Shown piece after piece: positions 1 through 5,650 of a DNA stretch of 8,065 nucleotides. The notes below the pieces were generated by a model that searched no databases, was not told the DNA's origin, and saw only the letters and a program-made list of their open reading frames with translations. This DNA is from an archaeon (GTDB lineage: Archaea; Hydrothermarchaeota; Hydrothermarchaeia; JALTZZ01; JALUTC01): positions 1 through 8,065 of the forward strand of contig JALUTC010000188.1 in assembly GCA_027058345.1 (NCBI GenBank), in the 5' to 3' direction. The translations under genes and the position numbers were made by a program. Position 1 is the stretch's first letter. Each line of letters starts with the position of its first letter.

Positions 1-1
1 T

Positions 2-58
2 ATATTAGGAGCTGTTTTAATCATTTGGGGAATCAGGTATATGTTAGTAATATTTTGA
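2..58 (+). CDS. Possible C-terminal end of an upstream membrane protein (partial)
   Basis: In this frame the first 18 codons read ILGAVLIIWGIRYMLVIF and end at a TGA at 56-58. The stretch is strongly hydrophobic with only one charged residue, as expected for the last transmembrane helix of a membrane protein whose body lies to the left of the window. The family cannot be told from so short a tail. The minus strand is also open over part of this stretch, so the call rests only on hydrophobicity and on the stop lying just before the ribosomal cluster. If real, it ends 57 nt before the L3 start and may belong to a separate transcription unit. Confidence 0.35.
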   Translation: MLGAVLIIWGIRYMLVIF

Positions 59-62
59 AGTG

Positions 63-73
63 TTGTTCAACAA
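63..73. repeat. Short inverted repeat followed by T5
   Basis: TTGTT-C-AACAA is a perfect inverted repeat with one central base, and five T residues follow directly at 74-78. As RNA it could form at most a 4-bp stem with a 3-base loop. An alternative 5-bp pairing, TTGAA (55-59) with TTCAA (66-70), is also possible. It lies between the possible upstream gene's stop and the L3 start. It could be an operator half-site, part of a T-run terminator for the upstream gene, or chance. The sequence alone does not decide. Confidence 0.3.
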
Positions 74-102
74 TTTTTGATAAATTTTAATTTAAATTAT
101 AA
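74..102 (+). promoter_or_regulatory. AT-rich leader, possible promoter region of the ribosomal cluster
   Basis: This is an almost pure A/T stretch just upstream of the L3 ribosome binding site. It includes the 10-bp palindrome AATTTAAATT at 89-98. It contains TATA-box-like octamers such as TTTAAATT (91-98), but a start site about 25 nt downstream would fall at the L3 start codon, leaving no room for the Shine-Dalgarno. The true TATA box may therefore lie further upstream (for example near 38-43, TATATG), or the cluster may be read through from upstream. The assignment as promoter is weak. Confidence 0.25.
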
Positions 103-109
103 GGGGTGG
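103..109 (+). promoter_or_regulatory. Ribosome binding site of L3 (decides TTG start)
   Basis: GGGGTGG lies 6 nt before the TTG at 116. It resembles the GAGGTGAT motif used by other genes in the cluster, sharing the GGTG core. No comparable motif precedes the in-frame TTG at 77, so this site selects the start at 116. Confidence 0.7.
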
Positions 110-115
110 ATAGAT

Positions 116-1117
116 TTGGGTAGAGATAGCTTCCATCCTAGAAGAGGATCCTTGGGTTACTATCCAAGAGCAAGAGCTTCGAGATGGGTTCCTAGAATAA
201 AATCTTGGGTACAAGAAGATGTTGTAAGAATCCAAGGATTTGCAGGATATAAAGCAGGGATGACGCATGGAATATTTATAGATAATTATAAGAATAGTCC
301 AACATATGGAGAAGAGATAATGATACCTCTAACTATAATAGATGCGCCTCCGATTAAGGTATTTGCAATAAGAGCTTACATTAAAGAAAATGGTTATTTA
401 AAAACGTTAACGGAAGTATTTGCACCAAATCTTGACAAGGATTTAGCTAGAGTATTTCCTCTACCTAAAAATATAGATGAGAAGATTATTCAACAAAGGC
501 TCGAGCATATAGAGTCTATGCTTGATGAAATTGAACAGATAAGGGTTTTAATTCATACTCAACCAAGATTGACGAGTGTAGGAAAGAAAAAGCCAGACGT
601 TATGGAATATTTAGTATCTGGACCAAAGGAGAAGGCATTTGAATATGCTAAGCAAATACTAGGAAAGGAAGTGAGGGTTAAAGATGTTTTTAAGGTTGGA
701 GAATATGTTGATGTAATTGCAGTAACGAAGGGAAAGGGATTTCAATCAGTAGTTAAAAGGTTTGGTGTTAAGTTATTACCTCATAAAGCAAGAAAAGGTA
801 GGAGGAAAGTTGGAACTCTTGGACCAGAAGAGCCTCATTGCATTTTATGGACAGTTCCAAGGCATGGTCAGATGGGATTTCACAAAAGAACAGAATATAA
901 TAAGAGAATAATGTACATTGGTGAAGATGGATTCACAGTTAAAGGAGGAATACCACACTATGGGGTAGTTAGAGGTGATTATATATTACTAGCTGGTTCA
1001 GTTCCTGGAGCTGTTAAGAGATTAATTAGATTGAGACCTGCAATTAGACCACCGAGAATTATTCCTGACATGCCTACACTTGTTTATATCTCAAGAGAAT
1101 CCAAGCAAGGTGTTTGA
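116..1117 (+). CDS. rpl3: Large-subunit ribosomal protein L3 (uL3)
   Basis: L3 binds 23S rRNA, starts large-subunit assembly and sends an extension to the peptidyl-transferase centre. The 333-residue product begins MGRDSFHPRRGSLGYYPRAR, the archaeal L3 N-terminus (family MGR-x-HRPRRGSLG). HTQPRLTSVGKKKP is at 147-160, TKGKGFQ at 204-210, and GQMGFHKRTEYNKR at 251-264. Length is normal for Archaea. I choose the TTG at 116 because the family N-terminus starts there and GGGGTGG lies 6 nt upstream; the in-frame TTG at 77 would add 13 unrelated residues. The W-finger tip, normally GPWHP or GPWNP in Archaea, reads GPEEP (236-240), so Glu replaces the key Trp. The gene leads the cluster, and L4 starts one base after its stop. 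Confidence 0.97.
   Translation: MGRDSFHPRRGSLGYYPRARASRWVPRIKSWVQEDVVRIQGFAGYKAGMTHGIFIDNYKNSPTYGEEIMIPLTIIDAPPIKVFAIRAYIKENGYLKTLTEVFAPNLDKDLARVFPLPKNIDEKIIQQRLEHIESMLDEIEQIRVLIHTQPRLTSVGKKKPDVMEYLVSGPKEKAFEYAKQILGKEVRVKDVFKVGEYVDVIAVTKGKGFQSVVKRFGVKLLPHKARKGRRKVGTLGPEEPHCILWTVPRHGQMGFHKRTEYNKRIMYIGEDGFTVKGGIPHYGVVRGDYILLAGSVPGAVKRLIRLRPAIRPPRIIPDMPTLVYISRESKQGV
1107..1112 (+). promoter_or_regulatory. Ribosome binding site of L4 inside the L3 3' end
   Basis: AAGGTG sits 6 nt before the ATG at 1119, within the last codons of L3. It supports 1119 as the L4 start over the in-frame TTG at 1080, which has no such motif and would overlap L3 by 38 nt. Confidence 0.7.
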
Positions 1118-1118
1118 T

Positions 1119-1886
1119 ATGATTGCAAGGGTATATTCTTTGGATGGAAATGTTTTGGAAGAGATAGAATTACCAAAGTTTTTCGAAGAGGAATATAGAC
1201 CGGATTTAATACAGAGAGCATTTTTCATAATATTTACTCATAGATTACAACCTAAAGGTAGGGATCCATTAGCTGGTAAGAGAAGGTCAGCAGAGTCTTG
1301 GGGTGTTGGTTATGGATTGGCAAGAGTTCCAAGATTGCCTAATGGAAGAGCAGCCGTTGCACCAAATACTGTTGGAGGGAGATTAGCACATCCTCCTAAG
1401 GTTGAAAAGATAATATATAAGAGGATAAATAAGAAAGAAAGGATTAAGGCGACACTATCAGCATTGGCTGCAGCTGTTAATTTAGAAATAGTTAAGCAAA
1501 GAGGGCATAGGGTTGATAACATAAAGGATTATCCACTTATCTTAGAAGATAAACTTGAAGAGGTTGGAAAGGCAAAGGAGTTGAAAAAAATATTTGAAAC
1601 GTTTGGATTGATGGATGATATAAATAGGGCGAAGGAGAAGAAGGTTAGAAGTGGTAAGGGAAAGATGAGGGGCAGAAGATATAAAAGGAAGAAATCCGTG
1701 TTGATTGTTGTTTCTAGATATTCCAATATATTTAAGGCTGCAAATGCATTTCAAGGAGTTGACGTTGTATTAGCAAAGGATTTAAGTGTATTACACTTAG
1801 CACCTGGAGGTCATGCAGGAAGGTTGACAATATTTACAAAATCTGCTATAGAAGAATTGAGGAGGAGGTTTGAGAAATATGTCTGA
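1119..1886 (+). CDS. rpl4: Large-subunit ribosomal protein L4 (uL4, archaeal L4/eukaryotic L1e type)
   Basis: L4 binds 23S rRNA and extends a basic loop that narrows the peptide exit tunnel. The product is 255 residues, usual for Archaea and longer than the roughly 200 of bacteria. The tunnel loop is visible at about 43-92: LQPKGRDPLAGKRRSAESWG, then ARVPRLPNGRAA and VGGRLAHPPK, as in archaeal and eukaryotic L4. A basic patch (GKGKMRGRRYKRKK, 179-192) and the LHLAPGGHAGRLTIFT stretch (225-240) complete the C-terminal part. The ATG at 1119 is chosen from its AAGGTG site and from the family-like MIARVYSLDG start. The gene follows L3 by one base and overlaps L23 by 8 nt, so translation is probably coupled on both sides. 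In some bacteria L4 also autoregulates this operon; nothing here shows that. Confidence 0.97.
   Translation: MIARVYSLDGNVLEEIELPKFFEEEYRPDLIQRAFFIIFTHRLQPKGRDPLAGKRRSAESWGVGYGLARVPRLPNGRAAVAPNTVGGRLAHPPKVEKIIYKRINKKERIKATLSALAAAVNLEIVKQRGHRVDNIKDYPLILEDKLEEVGKAKELKKIFETFGLMDDINRAKEKKVRSGKGKMRGRRYKRKKSVLIVVSRYSNIFKAANAFQGVDVVLAKDLSVLHLAPGGHAGRLTIFTKSAIEELRRRFEKYV
1861..1869 (+). promoter_or_regulatory. Strong ribosome binding site of L23 (decides start)
   Basis: GGAGGAGGT within the end of L4 lies 9 nt before the ATG at 1879. The in-frame TTG at 1870 directly abuts this motif, too close for initiation, so L23 begins at 1879. Confidence 0.75.
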
Positions 1887-2148
1887 AATACCATATGAAA
1901 AGATAATTATAAGACCGCATTATTCCGAAAAAGTTCATAGAGTAATGGAGAAGGAAAATAAGCTTGTTTTTATAGTTGATAGAAGGGCAAATAAGAAGCA
2001 AATAAAGGAAGCTGTTGAAAAATTGTTCAATGTTAAGGTTGAATATGTTAATACATTGATAACACCTGAAGGTGAGAAAAAAGCATACGTTAAATTAAAA
2101 AAAGAATATAATGCGATGGAAATTGCTTCAAAACTTGGTATAATTTGA
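1879..2148 (+). CDS. rpl23: Large-subunit ribosomal protein L23 (uL23)
   Basis: L23 sits at the mouth of the exit tunnel on 23S rRNA and is a docking site for the signal recognition particle and other nascent-chain factors. The 89-residue product is the usual archaeal size. The family core is clear: IIIRPHYSEKVH (9-20), FIVDRRANKKQIKEAVEKLF (31-50, the typical V-x-x-xANK-x-x-IK-x-AVE signature), and VEYVNTLITPEGEKKAYVKL (54-73). The ATG at 1879 is preferred over the TTG at 1870 because of ribosome-binding-site spacing. It overlaps the L4 end by 8 nt, and its own TGA runs straight into the GAGGTGAT site of L2. Confidence 0.96.
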   Translation: MSEIPYEKIIIRPHYSEKVHRVMEKENKLVFIVDRRANKKQIKEAVEKLFNVKVEYVNTLITPEGEKKAYVKLKKEYNAMEIASKLGII

Positions 2149-2159
2149 GGTGATGTGAT

Positions 2160-2885
2160 ATGGGTAAGCCTTTAATAGTGCAGAGAAGAGGAAAGGGATC
2201 ACCTACGTATAGAGCTCCCTCTCATAGATATTTCATAGATTTAAAGTATAGAAAGTACGACGATATAGAAAAGAATGGAGTTATAAAAGGAAAGGTTATA
2301 GATATCTTTCACGTTCCAGAAAGAACCGCACCACTGGCAGAGGTTAAATTAGAAAATGGGGAAAAATTATACGTATTATGTTGCGAAGGATTAAAGGTTG
2401 GAGATACCATAGAAATAGGAGCAAAAGCTACACCAAAACCTGGTAACATTCTACCTTTATATGCAATACCTGTAGGTTCTCACATATTTAACATAGAGAT
2501 AAATCCTGGAGATGGAGGAAAACTGGTTAGAGCTGCGGGAACATCTGCATTGTTAATATCAAAGGATGAGGAAAAAGTTATAGTACAACTTCCAAGTGGA
2601 AAGTTAAAGGAATTGGATCCCAAATGTAGAGCAACAATAGGGATTGTAGCTGGAGGTGGAAGAAAGGATAAACCATTCTTAAAAGCAGGGAAGAAATATC
2701 ATGCACTTAGATCCAAAGCCACCTATTGGCCTGTACCAAGAGGAACTGCAATGAATCCTGTTGATCATCCTCATGGAGGAGGTTCAAGAAGACCAGGAAA
2801 GCCAACAACAGTTTCAAGACATGCACCACCAGGACAAAAGGTTGGATTAATAGCTGCGAGAAGAACTGGAAGGAAGAAGAAGTAA
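2160..2885 (+). CDS. rpl2: Large-subunit ribosomal protein L2 (uL2)
   Basis: L2 is a core 23S rRNA-binding protein needed for subunit association and peptidyl-transferase activity. The 241-residue product has archaeal length. It begins MGKPLIVQRRGKGSPTYRAP, with an OB-fold-like part at about 40-120 and an SH3-like part at about 120-195. The nearly universal AMNPVDHPHGGG motif (197-208) is intact, including both histidines (203, 205) of the loop that reaches toward the catalytic centre. The tail is basic (RRTGRKKK). The start is fixed by GAGGTGAT at 2147-2154, 5 nt before the ATG. It follows L23 by 11 nt. The 34-nt gap after it is the longest in the cluster after the L3 start. Confidence 0.98.
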   Translation: MGKPLIVQRRGKGSPTYRAPSHRYFIDLKYRKYDDIEKNGVIKGKVIDIFHVPERTAPLAEVKLENGEKLYVLCCEGLKVGDTIEIGAKATPKPGNILPLYAIPVGSHIFNIEINPGDGGKLVRAAGTSALLISKDEEKVIVQLPSGKLKELDPKCRATIGIVAGGGRKDKPFLKAGKKYHALRSKATYWPVPRGTAMNPVDHPHGGGSRRPGKPTTVSRHAPPGQKVGLIAARRTGRKKK

Positions 2886-2907
2886 ATGTTATTTTTATAT
2901 TTTTATT
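2886..2907 (+). terminator. T-rich spacer between L2 and S19 (possible partial terminator or pause)
   Basis: This stretch right after the L2 stop holds T5 runs at 2892-2896 and 2900-2904 separated only by ATA. Archaeal transcription termination depends mainly on oligo-T in the non-template strand, and I see no stem-loop before it. It is the only non-coding gap over 11 nt inside the cluster. It may cause partial termination or pausing between the L3-L2 block and the S19 block, or may only be a relaxed AT spacer. TTTATATT within it is TATA-like, but a start 25 nt further on would fall inside S19. Confidence 0.35.
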
Positions 2908-2919
2908 AGGTGATTTCAT

Positions 2920-3321
2920 ATGTTTAAATTAGGAGAGAAGTTTACATATAGAGGATATACAATAGAGGAATTGAAGAAAATGTCTTTACAAGAATTTGCA
3001 AAACTATTACCGGCTAGAGAGAGGAGAAGTTTACTTAGAGGATTAACACCTGCACAAAAGAAACTACTTGAAAAGATAAGAAAGGCTAGGGAAAAGGGTA
3101 AGAATAGAGTAAGAACGCATTGCAGAGATATGATAATATTACCAGAAATGGTTGGAATGATAATAGAAGTGCATAATGGTAAAGATTTTATACCTGTTGA
3201 AATTACACCTGAAAAGATAGGACATAGACTAGGAGAATTTGCACCAACGACAAAGAGAGTACAGCATGGATCTCCTGGAATTGGAGCAACGAAATCAAGT
3301 ATGCACTTACCAATCAAGTGA
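2920..3321 (+). CDS. rps19: Small-subunit ribosomal protein S19 (uS19)
   Basis: S19 lies in the head of the 30S subunit, next to S13 and the A-site finger. The 133-residue product is typical of Archaea, with an N-terminal extension that bacterial S19 (about 90 residues) lacks. The extension includes FTYRGYTIEELKKMSLQEFA (8-27) and LLRGLTPAQKKLLEKI (38-53). The core is unmistakable: THCRDMIILPEMVG (66-79), VHNGKDFIPVEITPEKIGHR (84-103) and GEFAPTTKRVQHG (105-117). AGGTGAT at 2908-2914 lies 5 nt before the ATG. It follows the T-rich gap after L2, so it could be the first gene of a subunit of the operon. Its TGA lies within the binding site for L22. Confidence 0.98.
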   Translation: MFKLGEKFTYRGYTIEELKKMSLQEFAKLLPARERRSLLRGLTPAQKKLLEKIRKAREKGKNRVRTHCRDMIILPEMVGMIIEVHNGKDFIPVEITPEKIGHRLGEFAPTTKRVQHGSPGIGATKSSMHLPIK

Positions 3322-3327
3322 TTTATT

Positions 3328-3792
3328 ATGGAGCTGGACTATTCTTATAAAGTTCCTAAGGAAAAGGAGAATAAGATTGCAAGGGCATATGGGAAGGAGT
3401 TAAGAATATCTTATAAATATGCGGTTGAAATGTGTAGAGAGATAAAGGGAAAGAAATTGGACGAGGTTAAGAAGTTCCTGCAGGATATTATAAAGATGAA
3501 AAGACCTTTACCTTTGAGAAGATATAAAAAGGGCGTTGCTCATAGAAGCGAGCTTCAGGGGTGGTATGCAGGGAGATATCCTGTTAAAGTTGCGAAGGCT
3601 TTTTTAGAAGTTTTAAAAAATGCAGAAGCAAACGCCGCATATAAGGGGCTTGATACTAAGAGATTATATGTATTACATGCTGCAGCAATGAAAGGTATAA
3701 AGATTGTGAAGTGGATACCAAGAGCATTTGGTAGAGCATCACCACATGTTGAGCAAACTGTGAATCTTGAAATAATTCTGGAGGAGAGGTAA
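3328..3792 (+). CDS. rpl22: Large-subunit ribosomal protein L22 (uL22)
   Basis: L22 contacts all domains of 23S rRNA and lines the exit tunnel opposite L4 with a long hairpin. The product is 154 residues, the archaeal/eukaryotic L17-type length. Recognisable parts are RISYKYAVEMCREIKGKKLD (26-45), RYKKGVAHRSELQGWYAGRY (65-84, archaeal-type loop), VAKAFLEVLKNAEANAAYKG (88-107), and the hairpin IPRAFGRASPHVEQTVNLEI (130-149). The start is an ATG preceded by AAGTGAT at 3316-3322, a weaker match than at most genes, and this motif contains the S19 stop codon. L22 therefore probably depends on coupling to S19. S3 begins directly after its stop with no gap. Confidence 0.97.
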   Translation: MELDYSYKVPKEKENKIARAYGKELRISYKYAVEMCREIKGKKLDEVKKFLQDIIKMKRPLPLRRYKKGVAHRSELQGWYAGRYPVKVAKAFLEVLKNAEANAAYKGLDTKRLYVLHAAAMKGIKIVKWIPRAFGRASPHVEQTVNLEIILEER

Positions 3793-4440
3793 ATGGTTGA
3801 TATAAAGAAGAGGATTGTTCAACAAAAGATAAGAGAATTTGAGATAAAAAAGTTCTTGGAAAATGAACTAAAAAGGGCAGAGGTTGGAAATATAGAAATA
3901 AATAAGACACCTCTTGGAATTAAGCTTACAGTATATGTTAAGAAACCAAGATTAATACTTTCTAGAAGAGGTGAGTTGAAGAGATTGGCCGAGATATTAA
4001 AGGAGAAGTATAATTTAGATAATCCGTTTATAGAAATTAAGGAAGAAGAAAATCCAGATTTAAATCCAAAGATAATTGCAAGAGAAATTGCAGTGTTATT
4101 AGAAAGGGGATTTAATTTTAGAAGGGTTGCATACATGATGCTAAATAGAATAATTCAAGCCGGAGCATTGGGTGCTGAAATAGAATTATCGGGTAAATTG
4201 GTATCTGAGAGGGCGAAATCGTTTAAGTTTACTTGGGGATATTTGAAGAAGTGTGGAGACCCTGCATATAAATATGTTAGGGTTGCATATGATACAGCAT
4301 TAACAAAGCCAGGAGTTATAGGGATAATAGTCAAGATATTACCACCTGTAGATTTACCTGATAAGCCAAAAATAATTGACAAGGAGATTAAAGTTGAGGA
4401 AAAGGAGGTAGATGAAGGTGGCAATACTAAAAAAGAATGA
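3793..4440 (+). CDS. rps3: Small-subunit ribosomal protein S3 (uS3) with degenerate KH loop
   Basis: S3 is in the 30S head at the mRNA entry channel, bound to S10 and S14. The 215-residue product has an N-terminal type-II KH domain (about 15-85) and the S3 C-terminal domain, with INAGALG-like IQAGALGAEIELSGKLVSER (121-140) and KPGVIGIIVKI (172-182). FRRVAYMMLNR (109-119) is also family-typical. The KH loop, normally GXXG (IGRRG or IGRGG in archaeal S3), reads LSRRG with Ser57 in place of the first Gly. An acidic/lysine-rich tail (about 190-215) overlaps the L29 start region. The start abuts the L22 stop, and GGAGGA at 3780-3785 lies 7 nt upstream. It overlaps L29 by 23 nt. Confidence 0.97.
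   Translation: MVDIKKRIVQQKIREFEIKKFLENELKRAEVGNIEINKTPLGIKLTVYVKKPRLILSRRGELKRLAEILKEKYNLDNPFIEIKEEENPDLNPKIIAREIAVLLERGFNFRRVAYMMLNRIIQAGALGAEIELSGKLVSERAKSFKFTWGYLKKCGDPAYKYVRVAYDTALTKPGVIGIIVKILPPVDLPDKPKIIDKEIKVEEKEVDEGGNTKKE
4404..4409 (+). promoter_or_regulatory. Ribosome binding site of L29 (decides GTG start)
   Basis: GGAGGT lies 8 nt before the GTG at 4418 but only 2 nt before the ATG at 4412. The spacing favours GTG, which also gives the family N-terminus MAILK. Confidence 0.75.
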
Positions 4441-4624
4441 GATAAAGGAAATGCCTACTGAAGAATTAATAAAAAAGGTTAAGGAGTTGAGAATGGAACT
4501 TCAGAAATTAAGGTTGAGAAAAGAATTGGGAACGTTAGATAATCCAGGGAAGATTAGAGCGATAAGGAGAACCATTGCAAGAATATTGACCGAACTTAGA
4601 AGTAGAGGTGTAAAATATGATTAA
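4418..4624 (+). CDS. rpl29: Large-subunit ribosomal protein L29 (uL29)
   Basis: L29 is a small helical-hairpin protein at the exit-tunnel rim, beside L23, and helps form the signal-recognition-particle docking surface. The 68-residue product reads MAILKKNEIKEMPTEELIKK, followed by KELRMELQKLRLRKELGTLD (22-41) and a second helix carrying NPGKIRAIRRTIARILTEL (42-60). This matches the archaeal pattern MAILR-x-x-EIREM...L-x-x-L-x-x-EL...NPG-x-IR-x-IRR-x-IARI. The GTG at 4418 is preferred over the ATG two codons upstream because of the GGAGGT spacing and the family N-terminus; the ATG would add only Met-Lys. It overlaps S3 by 23 nt and Rnp1 by 8 nt. Many euryarchaea have a SUI1 gene directly after it; here there is none. 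Confidence 0.96.
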   Translation: MAILKKNEIKEMPTEELIKKVKELRMELQKLRLRKELGTLDNPGKIRAIRRTIARILTELRSRGVKYD

Positions 4625-4886
4625 GCCGGAAAATATTGTAAGGCATGAATTAATAGGATTAAGAGTTAAAGTATATAAAGCAAGGAATAGATGTCTTGAA
4701 GGAATAGAGGGTATTGTTGTTGATGAAACAAAGAATATGTTAATCGTTGAAACAAAGAAGGGTGAAAAAATGATACCTAAGAAAGGGACAATATTTCATT
4801 TTTATTTAAATGATAAGGTTGTTGAAGTTGATGGTGATGTAATTGCATTTAGACCTGAAGATAGAATTAAGAGGAAGGTGAAATAA
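4617..4886 (+). CDS. rnp1: RNase P protein component 1 (Rpp29/Pop4 family)
   Basis: This subunit of archaeal RNase P pairs with Rpp21 (Rnp4) and binds the specificity region of the RNA to help remove tRNA 5' leaders. The 89-residue product matches the family: PENIVRHELIGLRVKV (4-19), GIEGIVVDETKNMLIVET (29-46), KMIPKKGTIFHFYL (51-64, the Sm-like barrel), VEVDGDVIAFRPEDRIKRK (69-87). It is not ribosomal but is commonly kept in archaeal S10/spc clusters between L29 and S17. GAGGTG at 4605-4610 lies 6 nt before the ATG, inside L29, and the two genes overlap by 8 nt, so its output is tied to ribosome synthesis. Cys26 is a single cysteine, with no metal site visible. Confidence 0.95.
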   Translation: MIKPENIVRHELIGLRVKVYKARNRCLEGIEGIVVDETKNMLIVETKKGEKMIPKKGTIFHFYLNDKVVEVDGDVIAFRPEDRIKRKVK

Positions 4887-4887
4887 A

Positions 4888-5250
4888 ATGGCAAAGAAAC
4901 CTGTTACGAAGGATATTGGAATAGACGTCAAAAATCCACCTAAAGAGGTTTGTAATGATGAAAATTGTCCATATCATGGATATTTAAAAGTTCGAGGAAT
5001 TATTCTAGAAGGTAAAGTTGTTAAGGCAAAGATGAATAAAACGGTAGTTGTTGAGAGAAGGTATCCGTTCTTTCTAAAGAAGTATGAAAGATATGAAATT
5101 AGAAGGAGTAAGATATTTGCACATAATCCACCATGTATAAATGCAAAGGAAGGAGATTATGTCAGGATTGCAGAATGTAGGCCGTTGAGTAAAGCGAAGA
5201 GTTTTGTTGTCATTGAAGTTTTGAAGAGGGCTGAGGAGGCTGAAAAATGA
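4888..5250 (+). CDS. rps17: Small-subunit ribosomal protein S17 (uS17)
   Basis: S17 is a primary 16S rRNA-binding OB-fold protein in the lower body of the 30S. The 120-residue product has the archaeal/eukaryotic N-terminal extension: DIGIDVKNPPKEVCNDENC (9-27) followed by PYHG. The OB fold follows: LEGKVVKAKMNKTVVVERRY (40-59), YERYEIRRSKIFAHNPPC (66-83), and EGDYVRIAECRPLSKAKSFV (88-107). Four cysteines (22, 27, 83, 97) are present; Cys22 and Cys27 are common in archaeal S17, but I cannot show metal binding. AAGGTGA at 4875-4881 precedes the ATG by 6 nt. One base separates it from Rnp1, and it shares ATGA with L14. Confidence 0.97.
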   Translation: MAKKPVTKDIGIDVKNPPKEVCNDENCPYHGYLKVRGIILEGKVVKAKMNKTVVVERRYPFFLKKYERYEIRRSKIFAHNPPCINAKEGDYVRIAECRPLSKAKSFVVIEVLKRAEEAEK

Positions 5251-5645
5251 GAGCAGTTAAGGCTTCTGTAACTAGAGCATTACCTGTAGGTGCCATATTG
5301 AACGTTGCAGATAATTCTGGAGCAAAAAAGGTTGAAATAATAGCTGTAAAAGGATACAGAGGTGTTAGAAAGAGACTACCTGCTGCTGGAGTTGGAGACA
5401 TGGTAGTTGTAAGCGTAAAGGAAGGAGTTGCAAAGTTGAGAAAACAGGTTGTAAAAGCAGTTATAATAAGGCAGAGAAAGGAATATAGAAGACCTAATGG
5501 TATGAGAATAAAATTCGAAGATAATGCAGCCGTGATAGTAAATGATGACGGAACACCTAGAGGCTCAGAGATTAAGGGACCGGTTGCTAGAGAAGCGGTT
5601 GAAAGGTGGCCAGATATAGGAAAGATTGCAAGCTTGATCGTGTGA
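5247..5645 (+). CDS. rpl14: Large-subunit ribosomal protein L14 (uL14)
   Basis: L14 is a five-strand barrel protein at the subunit interface near the factor-binding site, contacting L19/L24e-type neighbours and bridge B8. The 132-residue product is the normal archaeal length. Signature segments are LNVADNSGAKKVEIIAV (18-34), KRLPAAGVGDMVVVSVKEG (42-60), VVKAVIIRQRKEYRRPNGMR (68-87, the L14 signature), FEDNAAVIVNDDGTPRGSEI (90-109), and KGPVAREAVERWP (110-122). The start overlaps the S17 stop as ATGA, with GAGGAGG at 5233-5239, 7 nt upstream. Its TGA sits inside TGTGAT, the presumed binding site of L24. Confidence 0.98.
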   Translation: MRAVKASVTRALPVGAILNVADNSGAKKVEIIAVKGYRGVRKRLPAAGVGDMVVVSVKEGVAKLRKQVVKAVIIRQRKEYRRPNGMRIKFEDNAAVIVNDDGTPRGSEIKGPVAREAVERWPDIGKIASLIV

Positions 5646-5650
5646 TTATT

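Noticed and set aside
1080..1118. N-terminal extension of L4 from the TTG at 1080
   Set aside because: There is no binding site before it, it would overlap L3 by 38 nt, and the added residues do not match L4. The ATG at 1119 has AAGGTG 6 nt upstream.
2894..2901. TTTATATT as a TATA box for S19
   Set aside because: A start site about 25 nt downstream would fall at or inside the S19 start codon, yet S19 has a good Shine-Dalgarno that requires a leader.
2916..3317. Minus-strand open frame of 133 codons opposite S19
   Set aside because: It mirrors S19 almost exactly, encodes no recognisable domain and has no plausible ribosome binding site in this dense + strand operon.
4617..4886. Reading the 89-residue gene after L29 as SUI1/aIF1
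   Set aside because: SUI1 is often in this place, but the sequence has the Rpp29 pattern (RHELIGL, GIVVDET, FRPEDRIK) and no SUI1 features.
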